DNA from: Tissierella creatinini
GTDB lineage: Bacteria; Bacillota; Clostridia; Tissierellales; Tissierellaceae
Direction: 5' to 3'
Length of the DNA stretch: 64,000 nt
Assembly: GCA_005046945.1 (NCBI GenBank)
Contig: SUSS01000005.1
Span: forward strand, 1-64,000
Shown here one piece after another: positions 1 through 6,880 of the stretch. Position numbers and translations under genes: made by a program. The notes beneath the pieces were generated by a model that saw nothing but the letters and a program-made list of their open reading frames with translations, was not told the DNA's origin and searched no databases. Position 1 is the first letter of the stretch. The number at the start of each line of letters is the position of its first letter.

Positions 1-16
1 GCTCATAATTTGCCAT
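1..16 (-). CDS. 5' end of an unidentified gene, leaving the window
   Basis: An ATG at 16-14 on the minus strand begins MANYE and runs off the window. A strong ribosome binding site (TAGGAGG, complement of 24-30) sits 7 bases upstream, which supports a real start. Five residues are too few to name the product. Confidence 0.55.
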
Positions 17-30
17 TGTTGTGCCTCCTA

Positions 31-62
31 TATTTATTTTATTTTATTCTATTCTATTCTGT
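31..62. repeat. AT-rich pentanucleotide tract
   Basis: TTATT units pass into three TATTC units just upstream of the minus-strand start at 16. This is low-complexity DNA in a leader or promoter region. No function is claimed. Confidence 0.5.
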
Positions 63-157
63 AGTGTTAGATTAAGTATAGCACTATTAATTTTAAAGTC
101 CAATATCCATTATTCATATATGATTACTCGATTTCATAGGGTTTTATTCATAAGCTA

Positions 158-275
158 ATGAGAATAGGTCATAATGTATTTGGCGCAGATATTTTCAAAA
201 GCTATGGTTTGAACCAATCTATGTCCAAGAGAGGAAATTGTTGGGACAACTCACCCCAAGAATCCTTTTTAAAGA
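158..275 (+). pseudogene. IS3-family (IS150-like) OrfB transposase relic
   Basis: The translation contains QSMSKRGNCWDNSPQESF, the conserved block around the last acidic residue of the DDE core in IS3-family OrfB (typically QSMSRKGNCYDNAxMESFF). Only about 40 codons remain: the first two catalytic acids and the C-terminus are missing. Past ESF the frame runs into an unrelated hairpin (278-320), so homology ends near 275. It is a dead fragment of an insertion sequence downstream of metQ. Confidence 0.75.
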
Positions 276-277
276 AA

Positions 278-320
278 ATAGCCAATTGGAAGTTCACAAA
301 CTTTCAATTGGCTATTATTT
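278..320 (-). terminator. Intrinsic terminator for metNIQ
   Basis: The stem AATAGCCAATTGGAAG pairs with CTTTCAATTGGCTATT across an 8-base loop. Read on the minus strand it follows the metQ stop (386) and is followed by TTTTCTTT. It is the likely end of the methionine importer transcript. Confidence 0.6.
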
Positions 321-385
321 CTATTTGTCACAAGATGGTTAACTTAATGACATTGCCCAAAAGGGTCTCTTAATGTGTTTTTTAT

Positions 386-1210
386 CTAGAATGCCGGAAC
401 TACTCCACCGTCATAATTTTCTTCAATATATTTTCTTATTTCATCTGATTGTAGAGCTTCAACTAGCTTAAGGAATTTTTCTTCATTTTCTTCACCTGCT
501 CTAACAACAACTATATTAGCATATGGTGAATCTTTACCTTCTATTATAAGACTATCTTCTACTGGGTTTAGTCCAGCCTCTAATGCAAAGTTTCCGTTGA
601 TTACAGCACCATCAAGTTCAGCTAGTACTCTTGGAAGAGTAGCTGCCTCTAATGCAGTAATCTTTAAGTTCTTAGGATTCTCAACTATATCTTTTTCAGT
701 AGCCTCTAACCCAGCATCTTCTTTTAACTTGATTAATCCATTAGCTTGAAGTAGTAGAAGTGCTCTACCACCATTTACAGTATCATTTGGGATAGCAATT
801 TCTGCTCCTTCTGGAATTTCCTCAAGTGATTTTGCTTCATTTGCATATAAGGCCATAGGTTCAACATGTACATTAGCTATAGATACTAAATCCAAACCTT
901 CCTTAGCTATAAAATCATCAAGATAAGGCTTGTGTTGGAAAAAGTTAGCATCTAACTCACCGTCTGCTAATGCAAGATTTGGTTTTACATAGTCAGTGAA
1001 CTCGATTATTTCAAGCTCTATACCTTGAGCTGCTAAATCATCAACTACAAGTGAAACCAATTTAGCATGTGGTTCCGGAGTAACCCCGATAACTATTTTT
1101 TCTGGTTCAGCTGGTGTTTCAGCCGGTGTTTCAGCTGGTTTTTGTGTACATCCAGCAAGTAATGCTAAAGATAATGCTGCTACTAAAATTAATGATAATA
1201 TTTTTTTCAT
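386..1210 (-). CDS. metQ: Methionine ABC transporter substrate-binding lipoprotein
   Basis: A 274-aa NlpA/MetQ-family protein. The N-terminus is a lipoprotein signal with lipobox LLAGC (Cys21), followed by a Pro/Glu-rich linker and a periplasmic-binding-protein fold. The family captures D- or L-methionine outside the membrane and passes it to MetI/MetN. It is the last gene of a metN-metI-metQ operon and lies 22 bases after metI. The SAM-I riboswitch upstream of metN fits methionine as substrate. Length and motifs are normal. The ATG is preceded by GGAGGTAG. Confidence 0.93.
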   Translation of the reverse strand: MKKILSLILVAALSLALLAGCTQKPAETPAETPAEPEKIVIGVTPEPHAKLVSLVVDDLAAQGIELEIIEFTDYVKPNLALADGELDANFFQHKPYLDDFIAKEGLDLVSIANVHVEPMALYANEAKSLEEIPEGAEIAIPNDTVNGGRALLLLQANGLIKLKEDAGLEATEKDIVENPKNLKITALEAATLPRVLAELDGAVINGNFALEAGLNPVEDSLIIEGKDSPYANIVVVRAGEENEEKFLKLVEALQSDEIRKYIEENYDGGVVPAF

Positions 1211-1232
1211 TCAACTACCTCCAAACTATTAT

Positions 1233-1883
1233 TTATTTTTTGTTTAGCACCTTGGCTAAAGTGTTGCCCATAAATTGTACTGATTGAACTAGGATTACTA
1301 TGACTATTACAGATGCAACCATTACATCTGTTTGAAACCTATAAAGCCCAAAGCGTATTGCCAAGTCTCCAAGCCCGCCTCCACCTATAGACCCTGCCAT
1401 AGCTGAATAACCAATAAGGTTAATGATTGTAAGAGTCACTCCATGAATTATCGACGGAAGTGCTTCCGGTAAGAGGACCCTTGTAATTATCTGTGGAGTT
1501 GTGGCTCCCATGGAAAGGCTTAGTTCAATAACACCCCTATCCACTTCTTTCAAACTACTTTCCATTACCCTAGCAACAAAAGGAGCAGCTGCAATAGCTA
1601 AAGGAACGATGGTGGCTGTAGTTCCTATGGTCTTTCCGATTAATAATTTTGATAATGGAAATAATAATATCATCAATATTAGAAATGGAAATGACCTTAA
1701 TAGGTTTATAATACTGTTTAATATGTTGTTTAATAGTGGTTTCTCCCATATGCTTCCCTTCTCTGAGATTACTAATAATATCCCAAGGGGGAAACCCAAC
1801 AAAATTGAAAAAATTGTGGAGAAGAAGACCATATAAAGTGTTTCTAACAATGAAGGTATGATTAATTCAGCCATTTCTGTCAT
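1233..1883 (-). CDS. metI: Methionine ABC transporter permease
   Basis: A 216-aa inner-membrane permease of the MetI family with about five hydrophobic segments. The cytoplasmic EAA loop is visible as ELSLSMGATTPQIITRVLLPEALPS in slightly varied form (around residues 120-145) and contacts the ATPase MetN. The ATG overlaps the metN stop by four bases (ATGA), so the two are translationally coupled. GGAGG lies upstream of the start. It forms the membrane channel of the methionine importer. Confidence 0.93.
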   Translation of the reverse strand: MTEMAELIIPSLLETLYMVFFSTIFSILLGFPLGILLVISEKGSIWEKPLLNNILNSIINLLRSFPFLILMILLFPLSKLLIGKTIGTTATIVPLAIAAAPFVARVMESSLKEVDRGVIELSLSMGATTPQIITRVLLPEALPSIIHGVTLTIINLIGYSAMAGSIGGGGLGDLAIRFGLYRFQTDVMVASVIVIVILVQSVQFMGNTLAKVLNKK

Positions 1884-2887
1884 TGTATTACCTCCACATG
1901 CACATTTTCATCCTGTAAATAGGATATTGTTTTTTTAATTTCATCTTCATTACCTATGAGCTCTAAGATTAGATGACCTACATTGGTTTCATGAAGCTTG
2001 TTTATATTCCCTGATAAAATATTTACATCAACATTGAAGTTTCTTATTACCTTGGAGATAATAGGCCTCTTTGCACTTTCACCTAAATAGCTAAGTCTTA
2101 TTAAAGTGCCTTTTAACCCATTAGGGGATATAATCTCTTCTTCAACATCAGTAGCTATTGTGTTAATAAAGGTTGCAGCTGTTTTGGTTTTTGGGTCCCT
2201 GAACAGATTTTGAACCGTATTGATTTCAACTACTTCTCCATTTTCCATTATTGCAACCCTGTCACAGACTTCTTTTACTACTTCCATCTGATGGGTAATC
2301 ATTACTATAGTTATTCCCAGCTCAGTTCTAATCCTATTTAAAAGGGATAAGATAGATTTAGTAGTTCTCGGATCTAAGGCTGAAGTTCCTTCGTCGCTTA
2401 AAAGTAACTTTGGATTGTTTGCAATAGCTCTTGCAATGGCCACCCGCTGCTTTTGACCCCCACTAAGCTGACTAGGAAATGCAAGCTTTTTATCGGTTAA
2501 TTCAACATACTCAAGCAATTCATTTACTCTCTTATCAATTTCTGATTTTGCCCATCCTTCAAGTTGAAGGGGGAAGGCAATGTTATCATAGACATTTTTC
2601 TGGTTAAGAAGATTGAAGTGCTGAAATATCATGCCAATCTCCTTTCGCATCAAGCGAAGGGACTCCTTATCCAGCCTTGTTATATCTACGTTTTCAATAA
2701 AAATCCTTCCCTCTGTAGGCTCCTCAAGTCTATTGATACATCTAATCAGGGTGGATTTACCGGCACCACTAAGACCTATTATTCCAAAAATTTCACCCTT
2801 ATTAACTTGTAAATTAACATTTTTGACTGCCACTAGGTGGTCTTTTCCGCTTATATATTTTTTAGAAAGATTCTGTATATCAATCAT
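1880..2887 (-). CDS. metN: Methionine ABC transporter ATP-binding protein
   Basis: A 335-aa MetN. Walker A is GLSGAGKST, the ABC signature is LSGGQKQR, and Walker B is LLLSDEGTSALDP, where Gly replaces the usual Ala after the catalytic Glu. The last 70 or so residues form the NIL domain that binds methionine and gives trans-inhibition of transport in characterised MetN proteins. It is the first gene of the operon and lies directly downstream of the SAM-I riboswitch and terminator. Confidence 0.94.
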   Translation of the reverse strand: MIDIQNLSKKYISGKDHLVAVKNVNLQVNKGEIFGIIGLSGAGKSTLIRCINRLEEPTEGRIFIENVDITRLDKESLRLMRKEIGMIFQHFNLLNQKNVYDNIAFPLQLEGWAKSEIDKRVNELLEYVELTDKKLAFPSQLSGGQKQRVAIARAIANNPKLLLSDEGTSALDPRTTKSILSLLNRIRTELGITIVMITHQMEVVKEVCDRVAIMENGEVVEINTVQNLFRDPKTKTAATFINTIATDVEEEIISPNGLKGTLIRLSYLGESAKRPIISKVIRNFNVDVNILSGNINKLHETNVGHLILELIGNEDEIKKTISYLQDENVHVEVIQ

Positions 2888-2921
2888 TAAGCACCTCTAT
2901 CATAATTTAAGCATAAAACAT

Positions 2922-2945
2922 AAAAAAACCTCTTGATAAAAGAGG
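2922..2945 (-). terminator. Riboswitch-controlled terminator ahead of metN
   Basis: Minus-strand hairpin CCTCTTTTATCAAGAGG followed by seven T residues, between the SAM-I aptamer and metN. Its stem contains the CTCTTTTATCAAGAG sequence, which can compete with the aptamer's P1-like strand (CTCTTATC). This gives the usual SAM-dependent off switch. Confidence 0.85.
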
Positions 2946-2955
2946 CAACCGTCCT

Positions 2956-3052
2956 CTCTTATCTTGCGATCTATATCGCGGGAATTAGCACCTTGTTTTC
3001 ACAGGTTGCCGGGTTTCATTGGGCCTTATCCCTCCACCTCTCTTGATAAGAG
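2956..3052 (-). promoter_or_regulatory. SAM-I (S-box) riboswitch aptamer
   Basis: Read on the minus strand the region shows the S-box hallmarks in order: P1 strand CTCTTATC, AGAGGTGGAGGGA, GGCCC, ATGAAACCCGGCAACC, GGTGCTAATTCC, then the closing strand GATAAGAG. S-adenosylmethionine binding stabilises P1 and lets the following terminator form, so metNIQ is repressed when SAM is plentiful. Confidence 0.95.
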
Positions 3053-3135
3053 TAATATAATTTAAAATTTATGATATTACATTTATTATGCTTTGTCAAC
3101 TGTTTTATCATTAATATCCGATTTGCTTAGCGTTA

Positions 3136-3171
3136 TGTGTAGAAACTGCAAGCAGTTTCATCGATGCTTAA
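3136..3171 (+). repeat. 36-bp hairpin repeat, family B, copy 1
   Basis: The sequence begins TGTGTAGAAACTGCAAGCAG and ends TCGATGCTTAA. The core is a 7-bp hairpin GAAACTG-CAAG-CAGTTTC. Identical or one-mismatch copies lie at 55992-56027, 60482-60517 and (reverse) 62827-62862. Confidence 0.9.
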
Positions 3172-3186
3172 GCTTTGTCACATAAA

Positions 3187-3230
3187 TCACCCCTAGAATA
3201 ATATGTATAAAAGGATTCTAGGGGTGATTT
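3187..3230. promoter_or_regulatory. Long palindrome covering a ribosome binding site
   Basis: AATCACCCCTAGAAT and ATTCTAGGGGTGATT form a near-perfect 15-bp stem, followed by TTTTATG. The AGGGGTG in the right arm is also the ribosome binding site for the ORF at 3233. The element is therefore either a terminator or a translation-blocking hairpin. Confidence 0.55.
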
Positions 3231-3232
3231 TT

Positions 3233-3406
3233 ATGTATGATTTCATTACTGAGCTTACGCCTATAGGCCATGCTCTTTTACTAGTAATAATATTAGTAAT
3301 AGCCACATTTGTAGTAAACTCACCTACAATCATCAATTTACTAAAAAAGCTCTATTATTTAGGTAAGAAGTATATAGGCAAGGTGAGTTGCAAAAGACTC
3401 CTTTAG
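3233..3406 (+). CDS. Small membrane protein, 57 aa, unknown
   Basis: The ATG at 3233 follows AGGGGTG at a suitable spacing. The product has one clear hydrophobic segment (about residues 12-28, LLLVIILVIATFVV) and a basic C-terminus (KKLYYLGKKYIGKVSCKRLL). No family was recognised. Its start sits directly after a long palindrome that contains the Shine-Dalgarno, so translation may be structure-controlled. The next gene starts 18 bases later on the same strand, suggesting cotranscription with the phosphoesterase. Confidence 0.45.
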   Translation: MYDFITELTPIGHALLLVIILVIATFVVNSPTIINLLKKLYYLGKKYIGKVSCKRLL

Positions 3407-3423
3407 AATAGGATGGAAGAAAT

Positions 3424-4314
3424 ATGAGATTCCTAAATCGCATTGCCCATGTTTTTAATTCTTCAGAGGAGATTTTTATAGACGACAAGTCCAAGATTGT
3501 AATTATAAGTGATTTGCACAGGGGGGATGGAAACTGGAATGATTCCTTTGCCAAGAATCAAAACACCTTTTTTACAGCCCTATCCTATTACTACAAGGAA
3601 AACTACACATACATTGAACTAGGAGATGGAGATGAGCTTTGGGAAATAGCTAAGATGGAGGACATTATACAGGAGCATAAAGATGTATTTTGGCTAATGT
3701 CACAATTTTATAAGGACAATAGATTCTATATGCTCTATGGGAACCATGACATAGTCAAGAGAGACCCTAAATATCTAACCAATAATCTATATAGATATTA
3801 CAATGAAAGAGCAAGTAAATATGAGCCTTTATTTAAGGGAATTAAAGTTCATGAAGGCCTGATTTTGAACTATAAACCTAGTGGGCATAATATTTTTTTA
3901 ATCCACGGTCATCAGGTAGATTTGAAAAATAGTGACCTGTGGAAGCTAACCAGGTTCATGGTCAGATATTTCTGGGGTCCTTTAAAATTTTTAGGGATAA
4001 ATGACCCCACAAGAACAGCTAAAAATTACCGAAAAAGACATTCGGTTGGGAAAAAGCTTACAGAATGGGTGGTATATAAAAAACAAATGTTAATTGCAAG
4101 CCATAACCACAGGCCCATGTTTCCAAAGGTAGGTGAGCCACCATATTTTAATGATGGATCGGGTGTTCACCCTAGATGTATCACGGGAATTGAAATAAGA
4201 GATGGAAATATAATGCTGGTTAAATGGAGTGTTAAAACCAATACAAAGGGAGTCTTGTTCATAGCTAGGGATATATTAGCAGGACCTGAAAAGCTTGAAA
4301 ACTATTTTAAATAG
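3424..4314 (+). CDS. Calcineurin-like metallophosphoesterase
   Basis: A 296-aa protein with the metallophosphoesterase metal-ligand motifs in order: DLHRGDG near residue 31, GDGDELW near 66, GNHD near 104, then LIHGHQVD and ASHNHRP toward the C-terminus. It lacks a signal peptide and is predicted cytoplasmic or peripherally membrane-bound. It resembles UDP-2,3-diacylglucosamine-hydrolase-like phosphoesterases of unknown substrate found in Firmicutes. The substrate cannot be told from sequence. Confidence 0.8.
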   Translation: MRFLNRIAHVFNSSEEIFIDDKSKIVIISDLHRGDGNWNDSFAKNQNTFFTALSYYYKENYTYIELGDGDELWEIAKMEDIIQEHKDVFWLMSQFYKDNRFYMLYGNHDIVKRDPKYLTNNLYRYYNERASKYEPLFKGIKVHEGLILNYKPSGHNIFLIHGHQVDLKNSDLWKLTRFMVRYFWGPLKFLGINDPTRTAKNYRKRHSVGKKLTEWVVYKKQMLIASHNHRPMFPKVGEPPYFNDGSGVHPRCITGIEIRDGNIMLVKWSVKTNTKGVLFIARDILAGPEKLENYFK

Positions 4315-4335
4315 GGAAATGGAGAAATCCCTAGC

Positions 4336-4938
4336 TTAGAAGTTTTTAGCCTTCTCTTGTGCTAGTTTGATTGCATCTCCAACTACTTCTTCAACATTTG
4401 TGTCCGACCTATCCATATTTTCTACTGCTATAGTATCATATTCACTAAAGCCTAAAAAACCAAAGAGTGTCTTGATATAGCGGTCACCTAGCTCGAATTG
4501 AGACAAAGGTTCTTCCGAATATGCTCCGCCTCTCGTAACTATGTGCATAGCTTTTTTTCCTTGACAAAGACCAACAGGCCCTTGAGATGTATATTTAAAG
4601 GTAACACCACTTACTGTTACATAATCTAGATATGCTTTTATGATAGCAGGGAAGCTAAGATTCCAAAATGGAGCACCGATCACTACTTTATCTACCTCGA
4701 GAAACTGAAAAGCATATTTCAATGCAGGATGAGCTTTTTGCTGGTCTGGGTCAATATAATGAAGTGAAATATCTTCTTTGCTTAAAAAATCGATGTCCTC
4801 TTTATATAAATCTAATGTGATAATTTCATCTTGTGGATTATTTTGCCTATAGGCCTCAACAAAGCTATCTGAAATTTTAAGTGTTCTAGAAGTTCCCTCT
4901 GGCTTTGGATTTGCATGTACGTACAATAATTTACTCAT
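4336..4938 (-). CDS. azoR: FMN-dependent NADH-azoreductase (AzoR/AcpD family)
   Basis: The start at 4938 (MSKLLYVHANPKPEGTSRTL) is preferred because AGGAG lies 7 bases upstream; an upstream in-frame ATG at 4980 lacks one. The 200-aa flavodoxin-like fold shows an FMN-binding loop (NPKPEGTSRT), APFWNLSFPAIIKAYLD and TRGGAYS, all typical of AzoR. The family reduces quinones and azo compounds with NADH and FMN and protects against electrophile stress. It appears to be a single gene. Confidence 0.87.
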   Translation of the reverse strand: MSKLLYVHANPKPEGTSRTLKISDSFVEAYRQNNPQDEIITLDLYKEDIDFLSKEDISLHYIDPDQQKAHPALKYAFQFLEVDKVVIGAPFWNLSFPAIIKAYLDYVTVSGVTFKYTSQGPVGLCQGKKAMHIVTRGGAYSEEPLSQFELGDRYIKTLFGFLGFSEYDTIAVENMDRSDTNVEEVVGDAIKLAQEKAKNF

Positions 4939-5108
4939 TCGATTTCTCCTCACTATAATTTTTAATTTATAAAAAGGCACTTTGAGATTACATAGTACCT
5001 AGAAATATTTCTACTGCCATATAGTTTATCCAATTCTATATATTCTATGATATGAAGTATTAGCATTTTAAAAAGAAATGACCTTTATAGATAAGTCTAC
5101 TATTGAAA

Positions 5109-5143
5109 AAAGGCAATATACCCTAATTAGGATAAATTGCCTT
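5109..5143 (-). terminator. Hairpin terminator of the AAGGCAAT type
   Basis: AAAGGCAATATA pairs with ATAAATTGCCTTT, and on the minus strand it is followed by a T run (TTTTTTC). Closely similar hairpins occur at 5993 and 43820, so this is a recurrent terminator design in the genome. Confidence 0.6.
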
Positions 5144-5192
5144 TGTGATTGTATTAATATTCTTCTATACTTTACTAATATCTAATTTCTAA

Positions 5193-5432
5193 GAATTAGG
5201 AATTTCTTTTTTATTCACTCCTGTGTTAGGGTACTTTGATGATCTTATCATTCTTCCGTTGTTAGCGGCCTTTGCTATAAAATTCATTCCCAGCGAAATA
5301 ATGGAGGAATGTAAAGCTGAGGCAGAAGGAATATGGAAAGATGGGAAGCCTAAAAAGTGGTATTTTGGATTGCCTATAGCACTTATTTGGTTAATAATAT
5401 TAGGATATATAATCAAATCCCTCATTGATTAG
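5193..5432 (+). pseudogene. DUF1232 (YkvA-like) C-terminal relic
   Basis: The reading frame opens after a TAA at 5190 and reads PVLGYFDDLIILPLLAAFAIKFIP, the conserved second half of DUF1232 membrane proteins (family pattern IPDFIPVLGYLDDLIIVP). The N-terminal helix and the SPIDLIPD half are missing, and the only possible start is a GTG at 5223 inside the motif. A second hydrophobic helix closes the ORF. Intact relatives are at 30919 and 35646. A short expressed protein is possible but unlikely. Confidence 0.6.
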
Positions 5433-5458
5433 CTCAGAAGTTCTTCCACAAATCCTTT

Positions 5459-5707
5459 CTATTCTACTTCTGTTCCTAATAGTAAATTCACATTAACATT
5501 TAATACTTTGGCTAAGGCTAATAGTTCAAAATCTGTAACAATCCTTTTCTGAGACTCTATTTTAGAAATACTTGCTCTATTAATATATACAGCATAAGTT
5601 TCTAACTTAGCAGATAGCTCTTCCTGTGTAAGATTTCTTTCTAGCCTCAATGCTTTAATAGATGGCCCAATAATATTTTTTTCTTCAGATTCTAGTAGTA
5701 ATAGCAT
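5459..5707 (-). CDS. XRE-family helix-turn-helix regulator
   Basis: An 82-aa protein with an HTH_3 domain: IKALRLERNLTQEELSAKL (slightly shortened here) and a recognition helix near INRASISKIESQKR, then LALAKVLNVNVNLLLG. It is probably a dimeric repressor. The start has AGAGG upstream. It is divergent from a Spo0E-like gene, with a perfect 13-bp inverted repeat between them (5731-5775) as its likely operator. Confidence 0.85.
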   Translation of the reverse strand: MLLLLESEEKNIIGPSIKALRLERNLTQEELSAKLETYAVYINRASISKIESQKRIVTDFELLALAKVLNVNVNLLLGTEVE

Positions 5708-5730
5708 TATGAAATTCCTCTTTGTTCTGT

Positions 5731-5775
5731 ATTAGAACATATTCTATCCTAATTTGTGTCATAATATGTTCTAAT
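5731..5775. promoter_or_regulatory. Operator-like inverted repeat between XRE regulator and Spo0E-like gene
   Basis: ATTAGAACATATT (5731-5743) is the exact reverse complement of AATATGTTCTAAT (5763-5775), with centres 32 bases apart (about three helical turns). The position, between divergent genes and next to an XRE gene, suggests autoregulation. Confidence 0.7.
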
Positions 5776-5812
5776 AAGGAACACCCGTTAAATGGTAGGA
5801 GGGATCTGAATC

Positions 5813-5968
5813 ATAGATGGTAAAGAAAGTCTCAAAAATGAAATAGAAGCCTTGAAGAAGGATTTAAATGAAAAAATCACTAGAAGCAATGGAGATTTAA
5901 AGTCAACTGAAATTGTAAAATTAAGTCAAAAGTTAGACGACTTGATTAATAAATTAATGAATACCTAG
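5813..5968 (+). CDS. Spo0E-like aspartyl-phosphate phosphatase, non-canonical start
   Basis: The frame reads IDGKESLKNEIEALKKDL and ends LSQKLDDLINKLMNT, with the Spo0E-family signature SQ-x-LD. Family members are 45-60 aa helical hairpins that dephosphorylate Spo0A and delay sporulation. An excellent AGGAGGG lies at 5797-5803, but there is no ATG, GTG or TTG at the right distance. The codons there are ATC-ATA-GAT, preceded in frame by TGA. Either a rare ATA/ATC start is used or the start codon has been lost. It is followed by a terminator. Confidence 0.65.
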   Translation: MDGKESLKNEIEALKKDLNEKITRSNGDLKSTEIVKLSQKLDDLINKLMNT

Positions 5969-5992
5969 TTAATAGTATATTAGATGGTTTAG

Positions 5993-6030
5993 AAAGGCAA
6001 TTTACCTTGGTAGGTAAGTTGCCTTTTTTT
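5993..6030 (+). terminator. Intrinsic terminator after the Spo0E-like gene
   Basis: AAAGGCAATTTACC pairs with GGTAAGTTGCCTTT and is followed by a T run (6023-6030). It ends the Spo0E-like transcript. Confidence 0.85.
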
Positions 6031-6052
6031 GAGTTGTAAATCTATTTTAAGC

Positions 6053-6394
6053 CTATGCTGATGGATCCTCAATCAGAGATGCAAATACAAACATATGACT
6101 ATGTCCATCATCTACAGATGTTCTTGCGCTTGCAAAATGAACATGCTTACCTCCACCTACTGGAATAGCAGGACCTGAGGTTCCTTCAATATGATGAAAG
6201 TGCTCAGAGAAAAAGTCAGTATTGGTATATAGCTCATGAACATGGCTTCCACCTGGTACAGGAATAGCCATACCAGATACGGTTGCAAAACGGTGATTGT
6301 GTCTATCCTCACCTTCCTCTGCCATCATAGTAGAACCTATAATCTCATGAACGTGTCTTTGCATATGATGATTGTTATTGTCGTTATTACTCAT
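6053..6394 (-). CDS. YmaF family protein
   Basis: A 113-aa protein built from His-rich repeats: HVHEIIGST, DRHNHRFATVSG, GGSHVHELYTNTDFFSEHFHHIEG, GGKHVHFASARTSVDDGHSH (each written in part). This is the YmaF family of Firmicutes, function unknown. The spaced His pairs suggest metal binding, which is an inference. Several repeats share a GMAIPVPGG/GPAIPVGGG turn. It has no signal peptide and appears as a single gene. Confidence 0.8.
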   Translation of the reverse strand: MSNNDNNNHHMQRHVHEIIGSTMMAEEGEDRHNHRFATVSGMAIPVPGGSHVHELYTNTDFFSEHFHHIEGTSGPAIPVGGGKHVHFASARTSVDDGHSHMFVFASLIEDPSA

Positions 6395-6514
6395 TATTTC
6401 ACATCCTTAGTTTAATTAGCTACATTACATAATATTCTTGGGGGGAATGTTTACATGTGGGGAGGGGAAAGTAGGTCCTAAATCACTGCCAATAGCTGTG
6501 TAATGTTTAAGTGA

Positions 6515-6700
6515 AGTAGGGATGGAATTTTTAATAGAGTTATAGAAAAGGCAAAGGAAGCATGTAAAAACAGTAAAATACCCATATCTGATCATTTTGC
6601 TGACGTCGGCAAAACGATAGAAATGCCTGAAGACCTTCCGACACCTGATAAAAGCATTAAAAAGATTGATAGTGAGCAAAATAAGATTAAAAAAAAATAG
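6515..6700 (+). pseudogene. DinD-like (DNA damage-inducible protein D) C-terminal relic
   Basis: The frame opens after TGA at 6512 and reads EAC-KNSK-IPISDHF then MPEDLPTPDKSIKKID, ending in Lys codons at 6700. The MPEDLP-x-P-x-KSI block matches the conserved C-terminus of DinD/BRO-type proteins. There is no start codon and the N-terminal BRO domain is absent, so this is a decayed fragment at the edge of the defence island. No other frame between 6395 and 6515 is convincing. Confidence 0.6.
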
Positions 6701-6715
6701 AATATTATAGGTCTC

Positions 6716-6757
6716 AATAAAACTTCTTATGCTAAATATAAGAAGTTTTATTTTTTA
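6716..6757 (+). terminator. Intrinsic terminator upstream of the defence operon
   Basis: AATAAAACTTCTTAT pairs with ATAAGAAGTTTTATT and is followed by TTTT. It separates the DinD relic from the operon that starts at 6881. Confidence 0.75.
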
Positions 6758-6880
6758 CAATATTTTGGAAATAAAGAAGGATTTAATAGATTTATGTCGT
6801 ATTATATAATAGATAGAGGTATTAGGAATAGTAATAATCTAATTGATACAAATACCCATCTAATCAAGGAGGTTAATAGT

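Noticed and set aside
6425-6679. 84-aa minus-strand ORF
   Set aside because: It overlaps the DinD-like relic on the plus strand, has no ribosome site and no recognisable content.
6794-6880. Longer start for the PLD-SNF2 helicase
   Set aside because: No ribosome site before ATG 6794, while AAGGAGG sits 8 bases before TTG 6881.
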